Position numbers and translations under genes: made by a program | Source of the DNA: Chaetomium olivaceum | Taxonomy: Eukaryota > Ascomycota > Sordariomycetes > Sordariales > Chaetomiaceae | Assembly: GCA_039881045.1 (NCBI GenBank) | Contig: JAYWVB010000047.1 | Location: forward strand, 62,001-126,000 | Reading direction: 5' to 3' | DNA: 64,000 bases | Shown: piece after piece, positions 46,131-55,859 of the stretch | Layout of the letters: each line of letters begins with the position of its first letter | Numbering within the stretch: the first letter of the stretch is position 1 | The notes under the pieces: generated by a model | Databases searched by the model: none | What the model was told of the DNA's origin: nothing | Seen by the model: only the letters and a program-made list of their open reading frames with translations

Positions 46131-47117
46131 ATGGCCATGGCGCCGCAACTGGATGCCGCACAACGTATTCTGATTAAGACTTTGCTGACAGAAGGATTTG
46201 AGATCAAGCGAATAGCATTAGAAGCCTCTTGCACCGTGCGCGCCGTCCAGAGAATCTGTCGGGAGAGACAACAGTCAGAAATGCCCACCAGAAGAACAGC
46301 CCGCGTCGGCCGCCGCAGCTGCATGACACCACGCATGCGGGAAGACCTCTGTAATGTGCTGATCACGCAGCCGTACATGTATCGATGCGAGATGGCAGAC
46401 TTCCTCCATCGTAAGTTTGGGAGGAGGATATCCGAACGATCGATCGGCCGGGCCCTGCGGTCAATTGGCTGGACGAGGAAAACGATCCGCCGCGTCGCGC
46501 AGCAACGGGATGCCGACCTTCGAGACCACTATCTACACAGGATATCGCAGTACGAGTCCTACCAGCTTGTCTTTGTTGACGAGTCCGGCTGCGATAGGAG
46601 GGCGGGATACCGGCGTTGGGGTTGGTCTCCGAAGGGGTCCTCCCCCGTCCAGATTACGAAATTCGGTCGCGGAAGAAGGTGGCACATTCTCCCAGCATAC
46701 GCGCAAGATGGCATCGTGCTGAGGCGGGTATACCAAGGATCCACCGACAGCGATCTCTTTGAAGATTTTATAGCTCAATTGCTGCATCACTGTGGCAGAT
46801 ACCCGGAGCCAAAGTCGGTAATCGTTATGGACAACGCCTCTTGGCACCATTCGGAGAAGCTCCAGCAGATGTGCCGAGACGCAGGAGTCGTGTTGGAGTT
46901 CCTATCGCCGTACTCGCCTGACTTCAACCCTATTGAGGAGTACTTCGGGGTGCTCAAAAAATTCATCAAGAAAAAGTGGCACGAAAACGAGGATTTTATT
47001 GCACGGGAGTTTCAGATGTTTTTGGAATGGTGCGTCGACGTAGTGGGTGACAACGAGCGCATCGCGGAGAGTCACTTCCGTCATGCCGGGATCTCCATCA
47101 CACAGTACCTAAACTAA
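46131..47117 (+). CDS. Tc1-type (DD34E) transposase, intact
   Basis: This 328-residue frame is complete and of normal Tc1 length. The N terminus holds two helix-turn-helix regions (RILIKTLLTEGFEIKRIALE...AVQRICRE and EMADFLHRKFGRRISERSIGRAL) for terminal-repeat binding. The DDE_3 catalytic core has Asp in VFVDESGCD, Asp in VIVMDNASWHH and Glu in FNPIEEYFG. Counting gives exactly 34 residues between the second Asp and the Glu (DD34E). The GRGRRWHILPAYA and SPYSPDFNPIEE blocks are typical of IS630/Tc1. The protein would cut and paste DNA at TA sites. It starts 161 bp inside the left terminal repeat and reads inward. No lesion is visible, so it could be active. Confidence 0.92.
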   Translation: MAMAPQLDAAQRILIKTLLTEGFEIKRIALEASCTVRAVQRICRERQQSEMPTRRTARVGRRSCMTPRMREDLCNVLITQPYMYRCEMADFLHRKFGRRISERSIGRALRSIGWTRKTIRRVAQQRDADLRDHYLHRISQYESYQLVFVDESGCDRRAGYRRWGWSPKGSSPVQITKFGRGRRWHILPAYAQDGIVLRRVYQGSTDSDLFEDFIAQLLHHCGRYPEPKSVIVMDNASWHHSEKLQQMCRDAGVVLEFLSPYSPDFNPIEEYFGVLKKFIKKKWHENEDFIAREFQMFLEWCVDVVGDNERIAESHFRHAGISITQYLN

Positions 47118-47166
47118 ATACAGAAATACTATAAAATATTGTCGGGGGCAGAGGAAAACCAATGCT

Positions 47167-48539
47167 TTAGATATTCTTTCCCTCATACTGGAATCTTCTA
47201 ATGTTACTTACAAACTGCAGGGCGATACCTGGTTTCACCCCTCCCTTGACCATCAAGTCAGCAGCGACCCTTGGGTGCTGCAGGATAGAGTTCAGTTCCA
47301 GGAATTGATCCAATGCAAACTGATTTGCAGCCTGTAGCGCCTCTCTCCATCTGTCGCTCTTGACTTGTTGCAGAGTCCAATTACAGTACTCCTCAAGCCT
47401 GTCCTTCCTATCCCCATCCACATCCGCAAGGTCTTCACCAAGGGTCGTATCGGCCGCATCGTGATGCCTGCCGTGGGCCGAGACACGGGTCTTACAGTTA
47501 CGACAGCCGATGGAGTTCTCCGCCTTCCGCTTACGGCTGCCATCCAATACATCTTTGAGAATTTGGGGTGGAATCTCGATATTGACGTCGACGTCCTCTT
47601 CTTTCTCCCCTTCCTGCATATTCCCTTTAATATAATGGAAAATGTCCTCTAAGTGCCTTGGCAGCAGCTTATGATGATTTCCTCGTTCGTCCGGCCAGCA
47701 GTGCGGTCCTTGCCTGCAGTGCTTGCCTCTGCAACGATGGTGCTTGTAGACTCGGGTCCAAAGACCGGCGTCAGCGGCTCTTTGAAGCTTTTGAGCCTCA
47801 GTGGCGCTCTGCTTCTTTTTCTTTCCCTTTGTCATCGCAGAGCCACTCATGACTTCCTTGAAAACGAACTCTATGCTGAATGTTATCTTCCTCCTCTTGC
47901 TGAACAAGGAACTGAGGCTTTCCATGTGATTGTCCACCATCGTCCAATCGATCTCCAGGTCTTTGAAGCGTTTCTTTAGACCGCGCTGACGGCTTCGCTC
48001 GATGGATATATCGACGATCGTTTCTTCGCATGCGTACGTATCGCCTGGAAACTTATGCTCATCTTTCAGAAGGGCTTCAAGTCGGGCCTGGAAGTTGACT
48101 TTCCAAAAATCGCTCGGAGCCAGGACGAGATCGGGATCTGTGTCTGAACAAACATGCCTAGCTCTGATGTTCTCACGTTGGAGACCTTCCACCGAAAGTC
48201 ATAGTGGATACATTCGGGGTTATTCTTGTCATACTGCTTGTTGGGTTTCCAACCGCTCAGTCGGAGAAGTGGTAATGCACTTTCACCACTTCGCTGATCG
48301 GCCTGTTCGGCCAGTGGGTCGGCTCGTTCGGCGAATGGACTGGCTCCTTTAGCGGCAGGGCCGACTCGGGGGCCCTCGGAAGTTAGAAATTCGAGGGCTC
48401 CATAATTCAGAGTAAAATCGCCATGTGGCCACTCAAAATCCAAGTTCTCCATGACGAATGTCTTCTCAGTCGAAGAACGTTGAGGCAAGATCGCTACCAC
48501 ATTGCTGCCTCGCTTGCCGCTAGCGACAGAGGTGTCCAC
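47167..48539 (-). CDS. Unrecognised cargo gene, Cys/His-rich with conserved C-terminal helical domain; one missing base
   Basis: I do not recognise a named family. The first segment (48539 to about 48195) has FEWPHGDFTLNYGALEF and a Ser/Ala/Glu spacer. One nucleotide is missing near 48195, and the second segment continues with LQRENIRARHVCSDTDPD. In the middle is a Cys/His cluster (YKHHRCRGKHCRQGPHCW) that could bind zinc, then an acidic linker and a CRNCKTR motif. The C terminus (WTLQQVKSDRWREALQAANQ, FALDQFLELNSIL, VAADLMVKGGVKPGIALQFV) is helical. I infer nucleic-acid or protein binding only from the Cys/His cluster. Corrected length is about 457 residues. Its 3' end lies only 50 bp from the transposase stop, convergent to it, within the inverted repeats. 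Confidence 0.6.
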
Positions 48540-48883
48540 ATGGCCATCGCGGCGTTTCTCTGGGGTTCTATTAGCTTCCGCAGACTTCGGTTTCGGTCCT
48601 CAGTTGGCTAATTTTAGAGCCTGCCCAAACCTAGTCGGGTCCCGGAAAATAACTTTTCCTCGTCCGACGCATTCACTCCAAGGTACGGTATTGTATTTGC
48701 TTTCCTTGTGATCACTCAGTATTTATACATAGTATGTATAGAGGTCCGGAACATTCCAAGTCGCCACCAAATGGATATAGATTCAGCGTAGCCCCTTGGA
48801 CCCCTCAAAAGGCGAAGAGGAAAAAAAAAAAAAAAAGAGACAATTAGCTATGGCGAGAACCATTCTATATAAAGAATGACGAG

Positions 48884-51800
48884 CTACATGAGAAGGTCGT
48901 GACTGAATGAGAACGCTAAAAGCAAGACTTGTCCTGAAGGGCATCCGATAGCCACTGTCGACGCTGTCGTATCCGACTTTCCTGGCCGGTACATCGGCGG
49001 CAACCATAGTACCTTGTGCGAGCCCCAGGTAACCCATGCATTGTCCTCGCTAAGGCCAATGCCCCAGCGGTTGACATGTTGCGGAAGGGGACTAGGCATT
49101 GCCTTTGATATTTCAAGCGCTGGCGTATCCGTAGAAACTATTGGCGATAATAATAGATTGTTTAGTGTGAAAGCGCCGATGTTTGTAAGGAGAGAAAAAC
49201 CGGTAGTGTCAAATGCGAGGTATTTGATAACCCTGCCATGCCCCTTCAGTGTTGCCGTGCAGGCGCCCGTTGCCACGTTCCAGACCTTGACGGTGTTGTC
49301 GCCCGACGCTGACGCGAGCGTCTTGGAGTCGTGGGAGAACGCGACCGAGAGAACCGAGCCGCTATGCCCCTCGAGTGTTGCCGTGCAGGCGCCCGTTATC
49401 ACGTTCCAGAGCTTGATGGTGTTGTCGCCCGACGCTGACGCGAGCGTCTTGGAGTCGTGGGAGAACGCGACCGAGAGAACCGAGCCGCTATGCCCCTCGA
49501 GTGTTGCCGTATAGGCGCCCGTTGCCGTATCCCAGAGCTTGATGGTGTTGTCGTGCGACGCTGACGCGAGTGTCTTGGAGTTGTAGGAGAATGCGACCGA
49601 GAAGACCGAGCTACTATGCCCCTCGAGTGTTGCTGTGCAGGTGCCCGTTACCGCGTCCCAGAGCTTGATGGTATTGGTGTACGATGCTAACGCGAGCGTT
49701 TTGGAGTTGTAGGAGAACGCGACCGAGGAGACCAAGTTGCTATTCTCGAGTGTTGCCGTACAGGCGCCCGTTGCCACGTCCCAGAGCTTGACGGTCTTGT
49801 CGCCCGACGCTGACGCGAGCGTCTTGGAGTCGTGGGAGAACACGACCGAGTGGACCGAGTCGCTATGCCCCTCGAGTGTCGCTGTATAGGCGCCTGTTAC
49901 CGCGTCCCAGAGCTTGACGGTCTTGTCGTACGACGCTGACGCGAGCGTCTTGGAGTCGTGGGAGAATGCGACCGAGAAGACCGAGTTGCTATGCCCCTCG
50001 AGTATTGCTGTATAGGCGCCCGTTACCGCGTCCCAGAGCTTGACGGTACTGTCGCCCGACGCTAACGCGAGCGTCTTAGAGTCGTGGGAGAACGCGACCG
50101 AGAGGACCGAGTTACTATACCCCTTGAGTGTTGCTATACAGGCGCCCGTTGCTGTATCCCAGAGCTTGACGGCCTTGTCGCCCGACGCTGACGCGAGCGT
50201 CTTGGAGTCGTGGGAGAACGCGACCGAGTGGACCGAGTCGCTATGCCCTTCGAGTGTCGCTGTACAGGCGCCTGTTACCGCGTCCCAGAGCTTGACGGTC
50301 TTGTCGTACGACGCTGACGCGAGCGTCTTGGAGTCGTGGGAGAATGCGACCGAGAGGACCGAGACGCTATGCCCCTCGAGTGTTGCCGTGCAGGTGCCCG
50401 TTGCCGCGTCCCAGAGCTTGATGGTATCGTCGCACGACGCTGACGCGAGCGTTTTGGAGTCGTGGGAGAATGCGACCGACTTGACCGAGTTGCTATGCCC
50501 CTCGAGTGTTGCTGTATAGGCGTCCGTTACCGTGTCCCAGAGCTTGATAGTATTGTCGTACGACGCTGATGCGAGCGTCTTGGAGTCGTGGGAGAACGCG
50601 ACCGAGGAGACCGAGTTGCTATGCCCCTCGAGTATTGCTATACAGGCGCCCGTTACCGCGTCCCAGAGCTTGACAGTCTTGTCGCCCGACGCTGACGCGA
50701 GTATCTTGGAGTCGTGGGAGAACGCGACCGAGTGGACCGAGTCGCTATGCCCCTCGAGTGTTGCCGTACAGGCGCCCGTTGCCGCGTCCCAGAGCTTGAT
50801 AGTATTGTCGTACGACGCTGACGCGAGCGTCTTGGAGTCGTGGGAGAACGCGACCGAGAGGACCCAGTGGCTGTGGCCTTCGAGCGTTTGGATGCATGCA
50901 TCCCAATCTAAATTAACTTTCGGTGGTAGAGCAAGCCATGCGGGAAATTGATCTTCGAATGTCTTTCGGACGACGCTCTGCGTTGGCGCAAATACGATAG
51001 CCGAATGGTAGACCTGAAGAGGCGATATATCGATAATAGAGCAATGACTTCGAATGACCCGCCTGGTATCAGACAGAAACGCCGAGACCTTATCGCTTCC
51101 TTCTCGCTATAGAAAAGTCAATACGTTATCCAAGACAATAACCAAAACAGCAACGTACATCAAGCAAGCCCAGCAAGTCGTCCACCATGCTGATACTCTC
51201 CGAGATCCATCCTAGAAGACCCAGCACTTCGAGCCAGTGTAGGAGATGGCGATTCAAAAAATGGTCGACAAGGTCGCCGTCCCTTATCAAACACTTACTC
51301 TCCTTCCAGTGGTAGACCCAATACCGACAGGCGTACTGTACGTCGGGCGGCAAGCTGGTGTCGATGATCTTCTGGTCGATCTCCGACCGGCGCGTCCCTG
51401 GTAGGCGGAGCCCACAGACGTCTTTCTTGAGTCTATTTTCTGTCGATAGCAGCTCCAGACACCTAGCCGCCAGACGTTCGTGGGTTTTCCGTTCGTCAAC
51501 CCAGAATGGGTACTTCTCTTGTTCATTCGCCTTATCGGGATCAACAAGGAAGTCACGGAAAGACAGGTGGAATGTCCTGACGGGAGATTCAGAGTCGGCA
51601 GAGGCAGGCACCCTAAGAACAGAGTGGAGTTGCTGGAGCTGGTGAAAAATGGTGTCCTCTGGAATATCAAGAAGCCGAGCTAAGGATCGGATCGAGAGCG
51701 GCTCGGCGAGGAGTACGATCAAACCTACCACGGCGCGAAATCTAGCTATAACAGATCTTTTGGCCGCTTCAGAACCTACAAGCAACCGATCAAGGACTGG

Positions 51801-53266
51801 GCGGTAAGTCGCGTCGAGCTTATCAATCTCGGATTGGTGGGTCCTTGACTGGTATTGCAGGACTTGTGCGAGCTGTTGGCGGGGGTCGCACCCCGATTCC
51901 TGGATGAAACGACACAAAGTGGCTGCAAAAATGAAGAGCGGCACGGCCATCTGGACCAAAGTATGGACGACCTCGGGACCTGGCCATTCCAGCGGGAGTT
52001 CTTGCCTGCTGCCACCATATAAGCGTTGTGGTCATTTCGAATTTCTCCAAATCTGGAACGCAGAAATGCTGCGATGTCGTGTTCGATAATTGGCGGTGCG
52101 ACCTCGTGCAAGACCAAGTCGTGGTAATCGCCTTTGATCTTGGCGAAGCCGAGTCGAATTGGCAGCTCGGGTCTACTCGTCACGAAAGCTCTCAGCCGCA
52201 CCGAGCTCAGCGTCTTCGCCTTCGACAGGAGGGAAATGATAAGTCGGACGTCCAAATCCCTGTCGCACTCGTCGAGAGCATCAAGGACGAGTACAAAGGT
52301 CTTCCCTCTACTCCGGTCTCCTTTCAGCTTCCCCAGCGGCTCCAAAACAAGCTTGTCGAACTGCTCTTTCAGAGGCTTGTCTGTGACGAGTGGATCGGCA
52401 TCGATGGCAGCTCTGATGTGTGCTGCCACAGCAGGCTCCTTAACGACAAGCTGAGAAGCAATGGTTGGGAATAGCAGGGCTGCGTTGCCCCGGTCTCGCT
52501 CGCCTCTCTTGAAGAAGAAGCTAGCACCAAGAACTCCTTTGTTGGCAAACGACTGCGCGACCGTACGTGATATGGTGGACTTCCCGGTTCCTGCCATGCC
52601 TTTCAACCAGAAGAGGCATTTGCCCTGCGGGTCGTCTGCCCATGTCATTATCATCCGCTGGAGTTCAACTCGGGTACCGGAGAGACATCGCGCATCGTGC
52701 TCGTCCGTATGAGAGTCGAAGGCTGCATCGCTCGCGGTCGGGAGCTTGGAAAGGACAAGTGTCTGGCCGATATCGAGGATCTGAGTACTACATCTATGTG
52801 AGACTGAAGAATATCGGAAGGAGAAATACGGCTGTAATTTACACTCCATCGACAGCGAGACCCACAGATAGCGTGCCTCGATACCGTTCCAAGTTGTTGA
52901 TGATACTGTCGAACTCTTTGCTCTCGAAGGGCCACTTGAGAGCGCGAAGAAGCCCATCCTGCTCATCGCCTTACGCGTAGCCCCAGGATTGAGTTTCTTC
53001 TCTAGCCTCGATCGCAGTTGTGATAGCTGGGAAGAACAATCGTTGAGTCCATCCCACAAGCCTTGTGAGGTTTGAAGCCTCTTGCCGTTTGGGCTTTCAA
53101 GAAGCCGCTGCGCGCCTTGCAGGGCCGTTTTCAACCTCTCAAGTTCTCCTTGCAGTCTTTCGACATCAGACCTGGCGTTCTTGACAGCGGAGGAGTACTG
53201 GAAACAAAGAGATGTGACTTTTGCGGACAGATCGATCACAGCAATGATGCTCGCTACGGCCTCCAT
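48884..53266 (-). CDS. NACHT-WD40 STAND receptor (NWD/HET-E-like), two apparent missing bases
   Basis: Three exons: 53266-52845, 52780-51159 and 51106-48884, about 1,422 residues once two single-base gaps (near 52953 and 52020) are allowed. The N terminus (MEAVASIIAVIDLSAKVTSL, helical, about 100 residues) matches the HeLo-like N-terminal domain of fungal STAND proteins. The NACHT NTPase has Walker A GMAGTGKST and Walker B FVLVLDALDECD, with VTSRPELPIR downstream. A winged-helix-like region (FRAVVGLIVLLAEPLSIRSLARLL) and FHLSFRDFLVDP follow. Thirteen WD40 repeats and a short tail (to VLLLAFSFSHDLLM) form the sensor. Such proteins oligomerise on ligand binding and trigger incompatibility or defence cell death, as HET-D/HET-E do in Podospora. 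Both gaps lie outside the repeats. The gene lies wholly within the Tc1 inverted repeats with about 400 bp of upstream DNA. Confidence 0.88.
49244..50878 (-). repeat. Thirteen near-identical 126-bp WD40 repeats
   Basis: The units are exactly 126 bp (42 residues) apart, except one of 123 bp beginning near 49745. The core SVAFSHDSKTLASAS.D.T.KLWD..TGA..ATLEGH is almost constant at protein and DNA level. Variation is concentrated in the residues after GHS, after V, before D (Y, G, C or H) and after D (N, K, D or S). The frame is open throughout. A degenerate fourteenth unit follows (GHGRVIKYLAFDTTGF). Confidence 0.95.
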
Positions 53267-53669
53267 GGCGTCACGATCTGAAATGGATGGTCGTTAAGCG
53301 GAGTGTCGATTTGCGGGGTTAACGAAGCGGTGCTCCCAGATGCGTCGAGTGTGCAGTGATTTCGGCGCGTCTTGTTGGGCACCAGACTGGGCAGCCACAT
53401 AGCTTGTGCGGCGAGCCGCGTGGCGCTCCTGGTCAAAAACATCGAGCAAATCGTAAATGAACATGGTTAAGAAGCGTCGAATGCTTTGGTCTTGGTGTTC
53501 TCGCATGAACAGGTCTATTGAACACAAACAGGTCAAGAAGTCGGACCTACACGCATGAAAGAGGGACAGTGCTGGAAGGCAGGCGCCAAAAATGACTCGA
53601 GGTCCATGCGACGAGAAATTGTTAGGACTTGCTCACCGAGTACTTCCCTGCGACAGTCACATCCCGCCA

Positions 53670-53747
53670 AGCCACGTCAGCCACAGACCTACCCCGCAGT
53701 CCTTAAAATAGTTAACTAAGAAAACTAGCGACACCCAATTCGCCTTC
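53670..53747. repeat. Right 78-bp terminal inverted repeat of the Tc1 composite element
   Basis: It begins AGCCACGTCAGCCACAGACC and ends CACCCAATTCGCCTTC, followed by TA. A LINE ORF1 starts 95 bp further right. Confidence 0.9.
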
Positions 53748-53841
53748 TACTCTACAGACGCAAATGACTGTACCTTTATATCAAGTGTAGCTTCTTTTCA
53801 TCTTTTTAAGACACCTGGAGGAGGATTTTGTTTTTTCTTAG

Positions 53842-55176
53842 ATGCCTGGTGCGGCGCGCGGCGCTTCAAACATCGTCGACGTCATGCGAGGCAGTTCCGT
53901 AACTCCAGGAGCGGGGCGTCGCCGCCCGCTACGCAAGAGGATGAAAACGACTAGGGCGATGGAGTCAATTCTACAAAAAAAAGATATGGACTGTGAGGAA
54001 GAAAACGACAATGAGAAAATGCCGAGAAATCACAAGAATAGTACCATCCAGGTTGCAGCAGTCGACGAGGCGAGCGAAGCGACCCGAGGCCCGGAGCAAG
54101 CCGTGGATCATGAATTCAACAACAAGTTGGATATCATCAACGCAGAAGTTCTCATACAGTTCAGAAAGTTGAAGGACTACATGGCAGAGGAGGTCGCTAA
54201 AATAACGGCCCAGTTGACTCAAGAGTTGTCGCAAGCGCGAGAGGAGCTCACTCAAGCTCGCAGCGAGCTTGAGCACACCAGACTGCAGCTACACGCCATG
54301 ATGAGAGTTCAAGGAACCACATCGGGTCGACCAGCATATACGGACGTCGCCAGACTGACCCCTCCAGTTAGCATTCACACCCCGGCCTCCTCCACGGGTC
54401 GGGTGACGACGCCGGAACCTGCGTTCTGCACGGTGGATACGTCTAGGGTTCCAGAGGAACACATCGGAGAGACTACACCAGTAGCACTTCGAAAGCTCAT
54501 TGAGAATGAAATGCGAACGCCTGGCGACCAGCCTAGCTGGCGGTGTGTTGCCGTTACCAGAGATAGAAGAAGCATCAACCGCCTTAGGATCATTGGCAGG
54601 AACGAAGAGGAGGTAAAGAAAATCAAGGATATCGTCGAAGCAAAGAAGACGCCGGGTGCAAGAGTCCTTCGAGACCAGCTGTACCCAGTCAAAGTCGACA
54701 ACGTCAACCGTACGGTTGTCATCGACCACGAAGGAAAGATCCTTCCCGGAGCCGCAGAAGCCCTGGGCCAGGAAAACGACGTGCAGATTGCCAAGCTGGC
54801 CTGGTTGAGCCGAAGGGACGCCGCAAAAGCATATGGATCCATGGTAGTATACGTCACGAAACTCGGCGACGCCAGGAGGCTGCTTAGCGAGAGCTTCTTC
54901 TACGCCGGAGGAGAGTCAGGATACACGGGAATCTTCGAACGTCGGATGCGACCGGAACAATGCTACAACTGCCAGCAAATCGGCCACAAAGCTTTCCAGT
55001 GCAGGAACTCTCAAGTGTGCGCCAAGTGCGCCAAGGAGGGCCACCACCACGGCAACTGCTGTGAAATGGTTGCCAAGTGCGTCCTCTGCGGTGGCCCCCA
55101 CGAATCGTTCAGTCGAAACTGCCAGAGGCTTTACCCATCTCTCCGGCCTGACACAACCCAACCGCAGGCCAACTAA
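53842..55176 (+). CDS. LINE ORF1 Gag-like RNA-binding protein
   Basis: This intact 444-residue frame is typical of ORF1 of fungal Tad/CRE-type LINEs. The basic N terminus (GRRRPLRKRMKTTRAM) is followed by a coiled coil (about residues 115-155, LTQELSQAREELTQARSELE) for trimer formation. A central RRM-like region (about 215-340, RSINRLRIIGRNEEEVKKIK...) comes next. Three CCHC-type knuckles end the protein: CYNCQQIGHKAFQC, CAKCAKEGHHHGNC and CVLCGGPHESFSRNC. It binds the element RNA in the ribonucleoprotein particle. No frame damage is seen, in contrast to neighbouring elements. Confidence 0.9.
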   Translation: MPGAARGASNIVDVMRGSSVTPGAGRRRPLRKRMKTTRAMESILQKKDMDCEEENDNEKMPRNHKNSTIQVAAVDEASEATRGPEQAVDHEFNNKLDIINAEVLIQFRKLKDYMAEEVAKITAQLTQELSQAREELTQARSELEHTRLQLHAMMRVQGTTSGRPAYTDVARLTPPVSIHTPASSTGRVTTPEPAFCTVDTSRVPEEHIGETTPVALRKLIENEMRTPGDQPSWRCVAVTRDRRSINRLRIIGRNEEEVKKIKDIVEAKKTPGARVLRDQLYPVKVDNVNRTVVIDHEGKILPGAAEALGQENDVQIAKLAWLSRRDAAKAYGSMVVYVTKLGDARRLLSESFFYAGGESGYTGIFERRMRPEQCYNCQQIGHKAFQCRNSQVCAKCAKEGHHHGNCCEMVAKCVLCGGPHESFSRNCQRLYPSLRPDTTQPQAN

Positions 55177-55410
55177 GACATCCAACACACTACACCCGAC
55201 CGAGCCCACACTCCTCACCTCGTGCCACGGACAGCAGGCGCCGCTTCAGCCGCCGAAGATAGGACGTTGAACACTTGGAGAATCGCCTTCAAGCCAGCCT
55301 ACTAACAACCCTACTAACCCACGAGAATCCGAAGAGAAATGGTACAAGAAACGGCATGAACTAGAATGTACTCTGTATGGGCTTTGACGAGATCAGGTCA
55401 TATCTTGGGA

Positions 55411-55607
55411 AATGTATATAGTCAGATTGTATAGTTGCCCTTTCGGGTTAAGCCCGCCGGGCGGAATAAATTGTGTGTGTGTGTGTGTGTGTGTACTTCT
55501 ACATTTTAGGATATGTATTAGTTAGTAGATTGCATGATAGTGTTGCCCTTTCGGGTTAGGGCGGGCGGAATAAATTGTGTGTGTGTGTGTGTGTGTGTAC
55601 TTCTACA
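55411..55607. repeat. Tandem duplication of the LINE 3' end with (GT)n tail
   Basis: Two units of about 97 bp (55411-55506 and 55510-55607) each contain TTGCCCTTTCGGGTTA, a GC-rich stretch, GGGCGGAATAAATT and a (GT)11-13 run followed by TACTTCTACA. Confidence 0.88.
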
Positions 55608-55859
55608 CTAACGCTTGAATTCTAAAGGCACTCCCAAAAGCAAACCGCCGCCCAAGTCCCCCTCGCCACACAGGGTATCTCAACCGCCTCCATCAGCCCG
55701 TGGTATACAACAGCCGCCCCCGTCTATGCACCATATGCCAACCCACCGCCGTCTAGGGTAATCATGACAAGGTCAAAACAAAAACAGAGAAAAAGCCCAA
55801 GACCAACAACGCCCCTCCTCCTCATGATCAAACAAGCCACCCCCTCTCCCCTACGAACC

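Larger units (their letters stand above)
45892..53747 (+). mobile_element. Tc1/mariner-superfamily transposon carrying an NLR gene and a second cargo gene
   Basis: A 78-bp inverted repeat (45892-45969 and 53670-53747) has 75 of 78 matching positions. TA dinucleotides flank it exactly outside both ends (45890-45891 and 53748-53749), and similarity stops there. Inside, in order, are a complete Tc1-type DD34E transposase (46131-47117, plus), an unnamed gene (47167-48539, minus) and a NACHT-WD40 receptor gene (48884-53266, minus). The total is 7,856 bp, about five times a usual Tc1 element. TA duplication and a DD34E transposase agree with each other, which supports one unit. The alternative is that the two repeats belong to two separate copies that happen to bracket host genes. 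Confidence 0.7.
53842..55607 (+). mobile_element. Tad-like LINE consisting of ORF1 and 3' tail only
   Basis: A complete ORF1 is followed directly by a short 3' region ending in two (GT)n-containing repeats. ORF2 with its endonuclease and reverse transcriptase is absent. The left limit is unknown; the element may begin at about 53750, next to the Tc1 terminal repeat. It could be mobilised only in trans. Confidence 0.7.

Noticed and set aside
46131..47117. Treating the Tc1 transposase as a simple element ending near 47160
   Set aside because: No inverted partner of the left repeat lies near 47120-47170. The only match found is at 53670-53747.
50040..50951. Long plus-strand open frames with repeated 'SVLESWENATE' units
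   Set aside because: They are the antisense shadow of the minus-strand WD40 repeats. The repeat period and conserved residues make sense only on the minus strand.
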